A stretch of 64,000 bases of DNA, from positions 3,906,001-3,970,000 of the forward strand of contig OW285190.1 in assembly GCA_935421135.1 (NCBI GenBank), in the 5' to 3' direction. Made by a program: the position numbers and the translations under genes. The DNA comes from Bugulina stolonifera. Its lineage: Eukaryota; Bryozoa; Gymnolaemata; Cheilostomatida; Bugulidae. Below the pieces are notes generated by a model. The model was not told where the DNA came from. It saw only the letters and a list, made by a program, of their open reading frames with translations, and searched no databases. Positions 1 through 13,114 of the stretch are shown here, one piece after another. Within the stretch, counting starts at the first letter, position 1; each line of letters starts with the position of its first letter.

Positions 1-150
1 GTCATGCTATCAGGTCCACAGCAACTGTGTGGGGAAAACTAGCTGTTAAAATGAGGATACACACTTGCTGGCCGTATAACCACTAAAGTTGAGGTAGGTA
101 CACACTGTATACTCCCGTATAACCACACCTCGAACACTGGACTGTTCTAT
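1..150 (+). repeat. dispersed repeat, family A, copy 1
   Basis: This stretch shares long, clearly recognisable blocks with 38597-38704 (same strand) and with about 31095-31190 (opposite strand). Shared landmarks are a 'ggggaaaactagct' block, then 'gtataaccactaaa', then 'actcccgtataacca'. A copy on each strand in unrelated contexts indicates an interspersed element. At 38535-38600 the same family adjoins a tRNA-like Pol III A-box motif, so it may be part of a SINE. Its true left end lies outside the window. Confidence 0.6.
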
Positions 151-968
151 TGTTATTTTGTATAATCGGCAGACTCACAAACTTTTGAGGCATGCCAGAT
201 TTCTCATAACTAAATTCTGTTGTGGGGCAACAAGTTAAGCAATATTGTGGTTTCAGTCTGGTTGGTGAATTATTAAACCTAGTGGTCTCTCATGGACATA
301 ATGGAAGCTTTAAGACATAGTCTGACAAAATCTGAGAGTCTTGCCACTTGCATGGAAAGACAACTACGTTTATGAGACCATAAAAATATAGTAACCAAAC
401 ATAACCTAAACCCTAATACAATGTACATGTAGGTGTACCTCGCATTATATTCTATTTGACCTGTACATGTTCATGAGTCATACGTGTATGCCCTTATACA
501 TTAGTCATTGGCTAATAATGTCGAATAGAGGAACATACACTCATGTTGTTTGCTAAGCAGTTGAGGAAGCCACCATACTTGTACATGTACAATCATTGCA
601 ATAGTTCAAGAAATGTTCAGAGGAGCTTCAAACACTTGATTATTCTTTCAGCTACAGAAAGATTACATTCGATTTGGTTAGATTGCAAACTTTACTTGTA
701 TAGCATTGAGTCAATCTAATTCATTTATAAATCGCATCACTCCTCTCAAATACAGCATCTACTAATAATATTTAAAATTCAAAAGCTATTATAATAAGTT
801 TAGAAGTTTACATACCAGATGTACGCATATATAAATATATACTTACATCAATTTGGATATCACCGTATTACATTTTAAACATTTCACCCTGAAGTCCCTA
901 TATAGCACATGTTACATGTACCTGTACATTGTATTCATAGATGTTTGTTCATGTCATTTAATTTCATG

Positions 969-1108
969 CATGGGCACCAATAAGCTATTAATCGTAATTA
1001 GAAGTTGTCCTCTCCCAATTTATCTTCTTTTTTGGAGAAAAACTGAAGAGGGAGATAATTTGGAGAGAATAACTTCAAATTATAACCAATAATTTTTTAG
1101 TGCACATG
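969..1108. mobile_element. foldback MITE, diverged copy
   Basis: The left arm begins with a block starting CATGGGCAC and running through 'aataagctatt' to 'agaagttgtcctctccca'. This matches the left arm of the nearly perfect palindrome at 26778-26891. The right arm here is degraded but still ends in 'tagtgcacatgac'. Two copies in different contexts support a small non-autonomous family. Confidence 0.6.
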
Positions 1109-1850
1109 ACTAGTTGTATGACTAGCAGAAATTAGAGGCTATTGAAGAGTTGCTCTCCCATGTGTCTAATAAATGATTATGCAATTGATTATCAACTGTG
1201 GAGTTGTCTTCTCTCTAACTCTATGCCGTCAACATGGTAAGCTATTCATGGTAGGCTAGTGCCACTGGTGTAGTTTTGAGGTGGTACATACATGTATGAT
1301 GAGCTAGCACTAGGGATTTTGTTAGGAATTATTTTACCATGTGAGCACTCTCTAAAGGCTCTGCTACACGAGAGACTAATTCCGATTGTTCTTTTTTGGC
1401 CTTCAGAGCCTCGTTCTAGAGCAAATCGGCGGGCCGCTTGTTTGGCTATGCAAAGACCAACATGTTGGTCTTTTCAGTTCACAGCTTCACAGAGCATTGT
1501 GGTGATTGGTTAATCTTAGATACAATGCAATCTATTTAAAATAAGCTTTTGTTATTGGTAGAGATTAATATAAGGGCTACTTGCGGACTGGTACCACGCA
1601 TTGCCTAATAGAGCCATGCTAACGAACAACGAAGTTACTCGCCGAAACTCAGAGCCTCTCATGTACTCGAGCCTTTACAGTCACAACTGCTTAAAACAGT
1701 GATTTATGGCTCCACTAATGTTTGGTAGATGTAATAACCATAGCAAAGTCAATTGGAATAGAATGTTTAGGAATTTACATGTATCCTCTGATTTATGGTG
1801 TATAAATGAGCTGAGTATACTGCTTATACGTGTAAACACATTGATACCAT

Positions 1851-2330
1851 TGTAATGGACGACCCCCAGTCCGTCTGCCGCGCCTCAATACATTATATGG
1901 TTGTTTTCCAGTAATATCGTCTTTATTGTATACTTATTATGTTATAAGTAATGGCATTCATTTATATCTCTATCTGTGTAAGGACGACTCTATCTTGAGT
2001 AGTCCTCTTTTCTAAACAAGCTATGTGTTAACGACCGGAACCCACCGGAAGTAGTAGATGGTTTTCTTTGTCTCCTTTACCTATAAAAAGAACCAGTTTA
2101 TTGCAGTCTCTTGTATGCTTTCATGCTGTCAAGGTCTCTCAATACACTCTTTTGCATACTTATCTAATGAGTTGTGCTGGTGTACTAATGAGTTGAACAT
2201 TGCTCACTAAATGAAACATACCTTGGCATATAGAGGTTGCTTGGCTAGGTAGCCGTTCTCTGCATCTGCACCTACAAGTCGTCGGTGACTTGTGTACAGA
2301 CCTTAGGCTGTCTGAGACACAACCACCACA
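1851..2330 (+). mobile_element. candidate solo LTR
   Basis: The segment starts TGTAATGG and ends CCACCACA, giving the TG...CA ends of an LTR. A 4-bp direct repeat CCAT lies immediately outside both ends (1847-1850 and 2331-2334). A TATA-like 'ctataaaaag' occurs near 2081-2090, as expected for the U3/R part. No gag or pol remains beside it. A 4-bp duplication can occur by chance, so the ends are tentative; the short shared block 'cttgagtagtc' with the LTR-like segment near 32940 is suggestive only. Confidence 0.4.
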
Positions 2331-3002
2331 CCATTTCAGCTTGTAAATAATGCTAATTTTAACTGTGTCAACTTATCTGGTATATACAATAATTGCATGT
2401 ACATACATTGTAGACAATAATTATATGTTGTGAGTATGTTTATACCAGATGACCTAGTACAGTGAGTATCAATGTATAATATAAAATATCTATCACATAT
2501 TACAATGTGTACATTGGTAGCATTGTATTTTATTGTATACTGCAAATAATTACAAGCTGCTCAAAACAATATATAATTATTTTTGTATTAAAATGGGTGT
2601 AAAAATTCTATATTTGTACAAAAATTTGAACTGGAAATCAGTAAAAAAAGTTACCGCACAGGTATAAACATGCTTGATTCACATGTAGAAACAGGTCATG
2701 CGTGCATGTATATATGAATATATATGCATTTAATTTCTAAATTGTTTGAATGCATGCACATGTAAAGTAATTGGTCATATACTGCATGTACATATAATTA
2801 TAATATTTAATTTATGTATATTATTCATATTATTATTATTATTATTATTATTGTTCATAAATGTATATATAGAAAACACAACTTGACAGGAAGAAATGTA
2901 CATGGCAGTACATGTATATGGTTGTATAATTTGTATTATAAAACTCTCATTCTAGAATATGTTGACTGGTCAAGGGAAAGGTGAAATCTGTAGCATTCTC
3001 AC

Positions 3003-6000
3003 TCATCTGGTTCAGATTGAGAAGGAGCTATCTGCAGAAGTTTCTGTGTAAATATTGTGACGTAGTCTACAATTAATAGGAATAAACTATTCAGCGTCGG
3101 TCAACCTTTTCGACCTAATTACTAACAGTATACGAGTAATACTAACAGCACAAGTAAAGTTATACTACCAGTACATGTAGAAGAGTAATACTATAAGTGA
3201 GTCACGCTTACCAAAAGGTTTGATGTTCTTCTTGAAAGCGACGAAAGGGAAGTAGAATAGAAGCCCAGCGAGCATGAATACTGTTGCGTAGAGATATAGA
3301 ATGTCTGGCTGGTCTATGATTGGTGCAATTACCAGGTATATGGAGGCCAGCAGTACTATGATGGGGATCACTATGGGGCACTACAAAATAATTCATATAA
3401 TATATATTAGTTAATATTTTACGCTCCAATATTCTAGAGGAATTATGGGCATTGCTTAGCTGCTATTTATCATACAGGTAAAATAAAAGAGAGAGAGGAC
3501 AACTTCACATCGTTACCAGCAGCGTAGAATAATGTCAATGGCAGAAATGAGGGTCTGCCATTATTATTATTATTCATACTATTATTATAACAATGTACAT
3601 GTAGTAACACACTGCAGTATATACACTGTATTCTTACTTTAAAAGGCCTAGGACGGTCAGGCTGTTTCCATCTGAGTATCAGTAGAGAGGTCATTGTAAG
3701 GCCATAGAATATCCAGGCGGAGAAGCTGAAGAAGTCAATGAGTGTGAAGATGTCTCCAGGGATAACCATGATGATGGCTATTATAGACTGTAAGCACAAC
3801 AGCAGAAAGACATGTGTAATATTCCGCATATACAGTTACATTGATCTCTACCAATGATATGATACAACAATAATAATGCAGAAAGTATACAAGTTTAATA
3901 TTACATGTATACAACAACATTGTATAGTATTGTATAGCATTGGGTGAACCTGGTCATCTGGATGATTCCATACTGTCTTGTCAAGTCTGTCCCATTTGAC
4001 AATTTATAACCAAAGTAAGCAAGACCCAACCAGATGCTGACAGGTACAGGTAGTTTTTGGCTGCACTTTTTACAGTACTGTGCATGTCCGTGCACATTTG
4101 AATACTTACACGCACCATAGAATTGCAGTTATGAAACAGTGCATGTAAATGTACTATCCACATGTACATAAGTTAAGCACAAACTACACAACAATATCCA
4201 TGTACATTGTTTGATATACCTGTAGATTAATTGTAGTGTCTAGCCTAGCTCCTATCATATATACACTCTTTACAGGGACTAAGTAAAGGGACTTACAGTG
4301 AGCACAACTGAAGAGGATGGACTGTTATGGTTGATATCAATCATGGAGAGTAAGGAAACAAGATGGCCACCTCGAGCAGCTGCATACACCAGCCTGTAAC
4401 GTAGTATGTACAATGTATAAACACTTTATTTTGTAGACATGGTGACACAGAGATACCTGGTAATTTCTCGCTGGTTACTTCATAATACAGGTAAATGAAC
4501 ACTTACCTAGATCCAGCTAGCAGTGTTCCATTTGCTGCACCAAATGTAGAGAATGCCACACAGATTGTGATAACTATGGCAGCTGCAGGGAGGACGAGTA
4601 AAGCCCAATCCTAAAATTCATTAACTGAATTTGCATGTTGTACAGGGTACAACAAACGTGTGCAAATACATCATAAACAAATAATTGATGTATTTAACAT
4701 ACATACAGTGAAATTTGCTTAATTCAAACTCCAAGGAACCACCATAATTGGTTTGAATTAGGCCTAAGTTTGAATTGATCACGTCACTTAATTGAAGTCA
4801 TTATATAGTGCTCAACAGGGACCAAGCCTAATAGTTTGAATTAACCAAGTTTTCGAATTATCCGAGGCTAAATTAAGCAAGTTCCACTGTATATGTAATG
4901 TACTGCCTAGATCACATTCACTAAATGACCAGCGCACCGACTGCAAGGTCACTAGGGTTTCACACCTAGAAACATATGATATGTTCACTAAATAACTACA
5001 GCGCACCGACTGCAAGATCGCTCAGGTGTCACACCTAGAAATCCAACCCAGTTAGAGGCTAGTCTTTTTCATTGGAATTAGATCCACTCGATGGTGGTTC
5101 TAAGTCTAACATATGTACAACTAGTACATGTACACCGAATTAGACTAATAGCTGATGAGACTGAGTTGCCGAGACTGGTGCCTTAGATACCAGGGCACTA
5201 CACATGCAAGATCTGTTGCAAAATATATCTGGAGTTATGCCCTCTCTGCAACTTCAACATAACGCATAATGTAGTTAGATTATGACTTACACGATGTATT
5301 AATATACCAGTGTGGTTAGTGTCATTGTATTACCATGGTGATTTAGAACAATATTCAGACGGAATAATAACTTACCACAGCCACAGCATTAGCTGCCAAC
5401 AGGTCACTTGGTGAAAGGACGGTGAAATAGGCAATGTTAGTCAGTATGTAGATAACTGTAACCAGTGGTATTGATATTATTATAGCGAGTGGGATATTCC
5501 TACAAAATACAACATCGTCGAGCTGTAGAATGAAAAGTGAACAACAACTGCTTAAAACATCATAAGATACATGAAATCGGCTAGCTACTAAATCATTGGC
5601 TTAGTTGGGTAGAAATTTACCCTGAAATACCAGGTCAGAGGTAGACATGCCAGACAGATGTTCACCTGTAATCTCAGTTTGGCGGAAAGATGATGGAAAG
5701 GAGGTGTGAAAGCAAGACAATGGAGAAAAAGAAGCAATATTGAGAATTTGAGATTCTGTGTCGTTGTCGCACTGTATAGCAGCAGTATATATTCTAAGGA
5801 ACACAGTTGGTCAGTACTTGGGCAATGGCATAAATCTGCTTGAATAACTACAGAGTTGGAGTCCCATCGCAGAGATTTAATCCAAAAGAAAGTTCCTCAC
5901 ATAACAGAGAATCTAAGCCTTCACAGTGACGACTAATTGCTTCTATGTCTTGGTATATCATAAAAAATACATGCTATTATTAAATTTTATTAATTTTCAT

Positions 6001-9000
6001 TGCTATTATATACTGAGAACACATTTCTCACCTTTTGGGATTCTTTATCTCTTCAGTGACATAGTTGAGGTTGTTCCAGCCATCGTAGGCCCACAATCCT
6101 TTGTAGAAAGCTCGGGCTATCTTTGATGGAGAGGATACAGTGCCTTCAAATCCTGCAGCCAAGTGTTTGGTGTCACCTGGTGAATTGAACATATACATGT
6201 AGATATACATGTCCTGTTACCTGTACATGTGCATGTACTGTTACCTGTGCATGTGCATGTACTGTGACCTGTACATGTACATGTACTGTTGCCTGTACAT
6301 GTACATGTACTGTTGCCTGTACATGTACATGTACTGTTGCCTGTACATGTACACATACAGTCACACATTCACTGCATACATCCATTTAGACACTAATAAG
6401 TACTTGCATTGTATGTAGACTAATCTTGTTGGTGTACATGTGTTACATGCAATAATTATGAGGGAATACAATCATAGATATGACGTTGTAAAAGGGTGTT
6501 GCCGACACCACATGTAATAGGGCACATGTACGTGTATGTACTGTATATATACATGTACTAACTGCACTCTTTCTCACACCTGAACATGTACTATACGTTG
6601 TATATAATATTATTACAGTTGACACTTACCTTTGGTTAACCTGTAGATTCCACCTACTATGATGGCCAACAAGGCAGCTGTTTTCACCAAGAAGAACAGA
6701 ACCTGGATGTTGTTTCCTGCTTTGGGACTGTATATATTGATAGCTGCCAACAACACTAAAATATTTCACAATATATTATTTTATACACATACATACAGCA
6801 TAGTGTACAATATAGCTGTAAAGCCCCTTTAACTGAACTCATCCACCTATGATGCTGTACATCGAAAGCCAGTGAATAAAAACCATTCTACAGCGGTGAA
6901 TATTAAAATGGAAATATAAAAATATTGAACTCTGTTATGGTAATTTGCCATCCCTATATAGTACATTGTGCATTACTTTACTGCATTACTGTATTACTGC
7001 ACTGTATTACCGTATTACTGCATTGTATTACTGTAATGCTGCACTGTATCATTCTATCACTGTATCACTGTGTTACTGTATTACTGTACAATAATGTGGT
7101 TATGTTCGTACTTATAGTGGTAGCTGTGAGTAACTTGAGTATAAGAGTAGGAGGTCCGCAGTCGTCAAAGAACGGAGACATGATGTACTCTGAGAAGGTG
7201 AGGCAAATGATTGCCACACTCGAAGGTTTCATCACCACAACGTTAGTCCAGGAGTAGAGGAATGCAGGTATAGCACCCAACACAGAGTTGAGAGGAGAGA
7301 AGCTAAGCTCTAGGTATATCCATTCTCCACCTGATTCGCTAACACAAGCCCCTAGCTCTGCGTATGCTAAAGCTCCTGAAAGCAACAGAACGGCCATTAA
7401 CAGACCCCTAATCTAGTAATCTACGCCATTCCATATAACTATAATATATATTGTGGTACGTATAGGCAGGTTGAAGCATAGACAGAAGTTTCAATAGGTA
7501 CAGTAAGTACAGTAAGTACAGTAAGTGCAGTAAGTACAGTAAGTACAGTAAGTACAGTAAGTTACAGTAAGTTACAGTAAGTACAGTAAGTACAGTAAGT
7601 ACAGTAAGTTATAGTAAGTACAGTAAGTACAGTAAGTTACAGTAAGTACAGTAAGTACAGTAAGTTACAGTAAGTATAGTAAGTACAGTAAGTACAGTAA
7701 GTACAGTAAGTACAGTAAGTTATAGTAAGTACAGTAAGTTAGAGTAAGTACAGTAAGTACAGTAAGTACAGTAAGTACAGTAAGTTATAGTAAGTACAGT
7801 AAGTTAGAGTAAGTACAGTAAGTACAGTAAATACAGTAAGTACAGTAAGTACAGTAAGTTACAGTAAGTGCAGTAAGTACAGTTAGTTGCAGTAAGTGCA
7901 GTAAGTACAGTAAGTTATAGTAAGTACAGTAAGTTAGAGTAAGTATAGTAAGTACAGTAAGTACAGTAAGTACAGTAAGTTATAGTAAGTACAGTAAGTA
8001 CAGTAAGTACAGTAAGTACACTAAGTGCAGTAAGTACAGTAAGTACAGTAAGTTACAGTAAGTGCAGTAAGTACAGTTAGTTGCAGTAAGTGCAGTAAGT
8101 ACAGTAAGTTATAGTAAGTACAGTAAGTTAGAGTAAGTATAGTAAGTACAGTAAGTACAGTAAGTACAGTAAGTTATAGTAAGTACAGTAAGTACAGTAA
8201 GTACAGTAAGTACACTAAGTGCAGTAAGTACAGTAAGTACAGTAAGTACAGTAAGTGCAGTAAGTATAGTAAGTACAGTAAGTACAGTAAGTACAGTAAG
8301 TGTAGTAAGTACAGTAAGTACAGTAAGTTATAGTAAGTACAGTAAGTTAGAGTAAGTACAGTAAGTACAGTAAATTAGAGTAAGTACAGTAAGTATAGTA
8401 AGTACAGTGAGTACAGTAAGTACAGTAAGTACAGTAAGTGCAGTAAGTGCAGTAAGTACAGTAAATTAGAGTAAGTACAGTAAGTATAGTAAGTACAGTA
8501 AGTACAGTAAGTACAGTAAGTACAGTAAGTACAGTAAGTGCAGTAAGTACAGTAAGTACAGTAAGTTACAGTAAGTGCAGTAAGTACAGTAAGTACAGTA
8601 AGTTACAGTAAGTGCAGTAAGTTACAGTAAGTACAGCAAGTACAGTAAGTTACATGTATTTCCATAGCATTTCGTTGAAGGTATAGTGAGATCATTTGGA
8701 AAAGAGAGGGGGTCAGAATTTGCTTGTCCCGTTACGTGTCAAATTTTCTGTATTTTTCGTTGGAATTGTTCCATAGTGGCATTGCTCCTATATTGGCACG
8801 CAAAAATAGATAGTACCTCACATGTATACACAGGTGTACTGTATAGGTGCACAGACATACTGTACATGTGTACATAGCACATGCATATGGCTGTGTACAT
8901 ACATGTAGATTTTCAAGCTTGAGTATCTGCTATCTGCTTTGGATTTACCAAAATAACAGCACTTTAACATCAAGTTGATTTGCTCTTCGCAGCGAATTTT

Positions 9001-10367
9001 CCTTTCCAACACTCTTGTTGTACACAATGTAGCATATACATGTATAAATAAATACATGTACTTTATACACTACTAAATGCACCTGGTCGTATTACGAGTA
9101 TAGTTTACCCTGTATGGATAGTGAAGGACATGCATGTAATAGTATTACCTAGCATAGAGAGAAGACCACAAGCAGTCCATATAATCAAACTGAGACCAAC
9201 AGAGCCTGTGTCTTCCAGCACACCTTTGGGGGAGACGAATATACCCGACCCTGTAAATCAGATAGATTGGTGTACATGTAATATTATAAGGCTATAGATA
9301 ATTATAGTCTATATTTAGCAGACGTGTATTTTATGATACAATTATTAAACTACATGTTGAATGGAATACAAGATGCACCTTTGGTGCTGTATTTACTCAC
9401 CTATCATAGTTCCAGCGATAAGAGCCACGCCCCCGATCAGACTAACGGTTCTCTTTAACTCCAAAGTCTGAGCAGCAACAGCAGGCTCATTCTCTACACT
9501 GTCTGAGCTCGCAAACTTTACCTACAGTAGTGAATTATAGGGCTATAAGGAGAGTTTGAGTACGATGCCAAAAGACCAAAAGATAAGCTAAATAGTTGCT
9601 GCCGCTAACCTATGCATATACAGTACTATGTCTATGAGGGCTAGAAGTGACCCAGTTGAGGAGCATGTAGGTGCGGATCTGCACTAGCTATACTACTGGT
9701 ACAGTAGCTGTGGGGTTCATGGTGGAGCTCCAGCTACCAGAGGGTTTGGAGCGATCTGAGATTCTTGAAGTGCCAGTTTCAGCTTTACTTAGATAAGACG
9801 ATTGCACTTTTTTCAAATAACACAATCCTATGTATTGATGCTAAACAGTTTCAGTTTTAAAGTTTCAGCAGTTTTAATTGGCAATTGGCAATACACATTT
9901 GCTGGCCACTTGCACACTTGCTGGTCATGTGTCCAGGTGGGCACACGCCAGATACTCCCGAGTATCCTCTTTTCCAACACTATCCCACAATCCTATATAT
10001 ATGGTTTGCACCTGATGCCCAAACAGGACTTTTGTGGCCAGTAGGTCGTTGACCTCAGCTTCTCGGTCAGATGTTACAATGTACCATGTGGTTACGTTGC
10101 GTCATGTGAAGGACGGTAAACAATGAGAAAACTTTCAAAATATTTGTCAGCAGTAGTTGCTTACATTTACAAGAATCTATACCAGCATGTCGTGTAGCAA
10201 CAATTTCTTACATACATGCACTTGCAAGTGTTGCTTTTCTAGTAGACACTTGTAGGTTAAATGGTTTGTACTTTTACCTGCGAGTCTGCAACTTTATCTG
10301 CACTGGTATTTCCATTGACATCTTCACCAGCATCCCCACTTCTGTCACTTTCAGTGCTAGCGCTCAT
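3003..10367 (-). CDS. SLC7A9-like: SLC7 light-chain amino acid exchanger, b(0,+)AT-like
   Basis: Twelve-exon gene for a 12-TM amino acid exchanger of about 507 residues (human b(0,+)AT has 487). Minus-strand exons: 10278-10367, 9401-9521, 9149-9250, 7112-7375, 6630-6755, 6032-6176, 5376-5499, 4507-4610, 4297-4393, 3638-3787, 3212-3380, and a terminal exon from 3043. All introns are GT..AG and phases join correctly. Visible family motifs: the TM1 substrate loop [10 protein letters not shown] (residues 71-80), created across the exon 2/3 junction; [10 protein letters not shown], whose Cys177 matches the cysteine bonded to the SLC3 heavy chain (rBAT/4F2hc); and [17 protein letters not shown] near the C-terminus, closest to SLC7A9. 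Known family role: plasma-membrane exchange of cationic and neutral amino acids. The hydrophilic 40-residue N-terminus is Ser/Asp/Glu-rich. The last exon's frame is uncertain: the phase-consistent frame stops at 3012, but another frame stopping at 3003 resembles the vertebrate C-terminus. SLC7A9-like is inferred; other light chains remain possible. Confidence 0.9.
4706..4889. mobile_element. MITE with pogo/mariner-like ends, in SLC7 intron 7
   Basis: A 184-bp element begins CAGTGAAATTTGCTTAATTC and ends in the inverted form GAATTAAGCAAGTTCCACTG (reading the plus strand, allowing one internal difference). TA dinucleotides flank both ends, matching the TA target duplication of Tc1/mariner/pogo elements. 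The interior ('ggtttgaattaggc', 'tatagtgctcaacagggacca') recurs split into two halves at 30805-32001. It carries no coding sequence and lies between SLC7 exons 8 and 7. Confidence 0.7.
6209..6362. repeat. 24-bp tandem repeat in SLC7 intron 5
   Basis: About six units of a 24-bp repeat built from 'ctgttgcctgtacatgtaca' and variants. Because 24 is a multiple of 3, several frames stay open through it and give artefactual short cysteine/threonine-rich reading frames. It sits just upstream of exon 6 on the gene's strand. Confidence 0.8.
7495..8655. repeat. 9-bp minisatellite (TACAGTAAG)n in SLC7 intron 3
   Basis: Roughly 1.16 kb of a 9-bp unit TACAGTAAG with variants (10-bp units with 'ttacagtaag', 'ttatagtaag', 'ttagagtaag', 'tgcagtaag'). 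Variant blocks recur in the same order, for example around 7860-8010 and 8040-8190, showing larger segmental duplications inside the array. It lies in the intron between SLC7 exons 3 and 4. On the plus strand every unit contains AGTAAGT, close to a 5' splice-site core, but the gene is transcribed from the other strand. Confidence 0.95.
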
Positions 10368-12823
10368 TGCTTTTTTCTACTACAATGTTTTAAATAATTT
10401 TAAGCATAATAATATGTAGTCAAATACGTGTGCTAGGATCTAACATATTACATATACCTTGTATGTGTTTATACATATGAAGTCAGTCCAATTTCCACAA
10501 AATATCTGTACATGTATGTCTTACTTATAGTTGTAACCTATCTGTGTTGCTACTTACAATAACGAATGTGTGTGTTACTGTTGTGCTACCATACGACTAC
10601 TGTGTAACACACGTGTATGTGTGTATAGAGATGTACACTGTAAATATGTTTATGTCTAATGTACACGGGTTGAGTATAGAGTCATCAAGTCAACATGTAA
10701 TCTAAACTCTATAGATTAGATAACATTAAGTATCTGTGATTATAGTGTTAGACTTGCAGGTAATATTGCAAGTAATGCTACAACTAGCACTGCAGGTAAC
10801 AACGCAGGTAACAATGCAGGTAACAACGCAGGTAACAACGCTGTGTAAATTTATAGGTCAACATATTACAGTGTTCTACAAATGAGTCTACGATACTTGT
10901 AAGAGTGTAGAGAAGCTAATGGAATGTTTGCTATTGGCTGGTTCTGCAAACTATCACTATCACATTACTTGCTATTATTATAGTTATTATAGTTATAATT
11001 ATATAGTTACTTTATAAATACATGTATAGAGTATAATGTGAACCAGTAATATAGTGTGTACACATTAAGCTGATGTCTGATATGGTGAATGCTCTAATTT
11101 TATAATCTACAGTACGTGGGTGAGAGATAATATAACCCTTGAGTAATCTGTAAAGGAGGGCATCCTCACCTCCCCCTTGCTTGTATGACTATAATATAGT
11201 AGCACAGAGTTGACCATTGGCTACAATCACACCCATTTTATCTAAATAGTTACTTATGAAGTAGTCTATCCGCTGGCACTTGACAAGTTTGTGTATAATA
11301 AAATTTTCTGCTTTTTATGTGTATATCTAGATTTGCCATTATAGCATCAGTCCACTGCTACCAAATCCATTTTTATTTTGGATAATATACATGTAGTTTA
11401 GTTGATTGAAACAATACGATGAGAAAACTACAGATTTTACTAGCCTAGCTGACTACATGGTCATAAGTAGTCCTGTTTATAGCAGTAGCACATCAGATGA
11501 AGTCTGTACTGTACTTACTGCTAAGCAACAGAGACTGCTGCCCCTAGTGACATATATAATAGGTATAGTATAGGCCTTCCCATCTAAGGCAAACACAACA
11601 AATGAATCGAAACGTCATGTAATGTCATTAATAGTGACTATATAATGATAATTATGAGAGAAATATACAAACAATTTTCATGCCCATGTAGAACAATTTT
11701 CCAGTCAGTTAGTAGGGAAATAGTTTCAGGGCAGCAAAGATTGCTGGCAATGGTACTGGAATTCATCACAATTTGCAGTACAATATGGAGGTGCACAAGT
11801 CGGTAAATACAAGGAGTATATACAATGTACATGAACATGACTATATGTACTATATACACAGGAACCTAACTACGTATGTGTAAAACATTCATATTGACAT
11901 AAGCATATATACAACTACTCATATAAATACTTAGAAATTAGATGTTAAATGTAGTAAAAACTAAAAACGTAGAAATTCTGAAAACCATACACCATTCATT
12001 CATCACCTGTGATGTGGTTTTTAAAAGTTGTCCTCTTTTGGTGATGGTCTTTGAAGCGGGAGAGGACAACTTCGCATTGTCTGCAAGTCGTATCAGTAGT
12101 TGGCGTCTATGGTCTCTACCATAGAGTTATCTTCTCTATAATCCATTCATTGTAAATTACCCTCAGATTCAAGACAACTTATAAACTATTACTGCTGCTT
12201 TTGCACTCTCATCACAGAAATATTCTGAAAAAGTCAAAACCTGCAGAATGAGTACACAGGCTAAAGAAAGTTGGCTGGCGTAATCTGTACAGTCATGTAA
12301 AGCATAAACACTGCAATATTGAATATAAGTTTTGATAGTTTAAATTGATTCGTGATTATTGGTGAACCAAACAGCTTGGGTAGAACAGAATAAGCAGAAT
12401 GCTCCACAAGCTGAATTGATATCTTTCAGTAGGCTAGTAGAAAGTTAGTTTAGTATCTGTACACCCCCCATTTCGATTTCTTTCTTAGAATATCAATCGA
12501 TTCAATAGTATGTATTAGTAAAGTAGTATATACAATAACAATATTTATATTAAATATAATATTAAATATTAATATATAATGAATTATATTAATACATAAT
12601 AAATATGAATATTAATATATATTATCAATTATTATTATTATTTATATACTAGTTGTAACAATTGGTATTAATACCAATATGAATATGAATATCAATATAA
12701 AAAATAAAAATAAAATGTAATAATACATAAATAATATTTTATTTAATGTTATAAATAATATAATATTAAAATAGATACACATATATTGTTTTTTATTATA
12801 CTTGTTTCACTATTCTATAGGAC
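10368..12823. other. intergenic, SLC7 upstream region
   Basis: No gene is seen. It holds the presumed promoter and 5' UTR of the SLC7 gene (transcribed leftward from about 10400-10600), a short 12-bp tandem repeat at 10783-10843, a small foldback at 12024-12073, and AT-rich low-complexity DNA at 12530-12800 next to the Harbinger element. Confidence 0.5.
10783..10843. repeat. 12-bp tandem repeat upstream of SLC7
   Basis: About five units of 'gcaggtaacaac' with single-base variants, about 420-475 bp upstream of the SLC7 start codon on the gene's strand. It is short enough to vary in length between individuals. Confidence 0.75.
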
Positions 12824-13114
12824 TTAAGGTGAAAACAGACTAGCGAATATATTCGTCACGCTAGGGCGAAGCGATGGCAGCGTGCCAACGTTTTTCGCGC
12901 CAAACGAAGCACACAGGCGATTTTCCATCGCGAAAACGTTGTAGTCCGAGTATACATGTCGAAACAGGCAATTATTCTTATATTGATATTAAGGCATATT
13001 TTAATATTGCGTGTGCCACAACTCGGCTACTAACAGAACTTTTGGATTCATTAAAATATCGAATCTTAAAATAATATAATAATTTAAAATAACCATTGCT
13101 CAAATTCACTTGTT

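Larger units (their letters stand above)
151..3000. other. intergenic, no gene seen
   Basis: No convincing coding exon is seen on either strand. The stretch holds a diverged foldback MITE (969-1108), a candidate solo LTR (1851-2330), a short ATT run near 2828-2851 and many TACATGTA-type palindromes. Short open frames here have no recognisable protein features. Confidence 0.6.
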
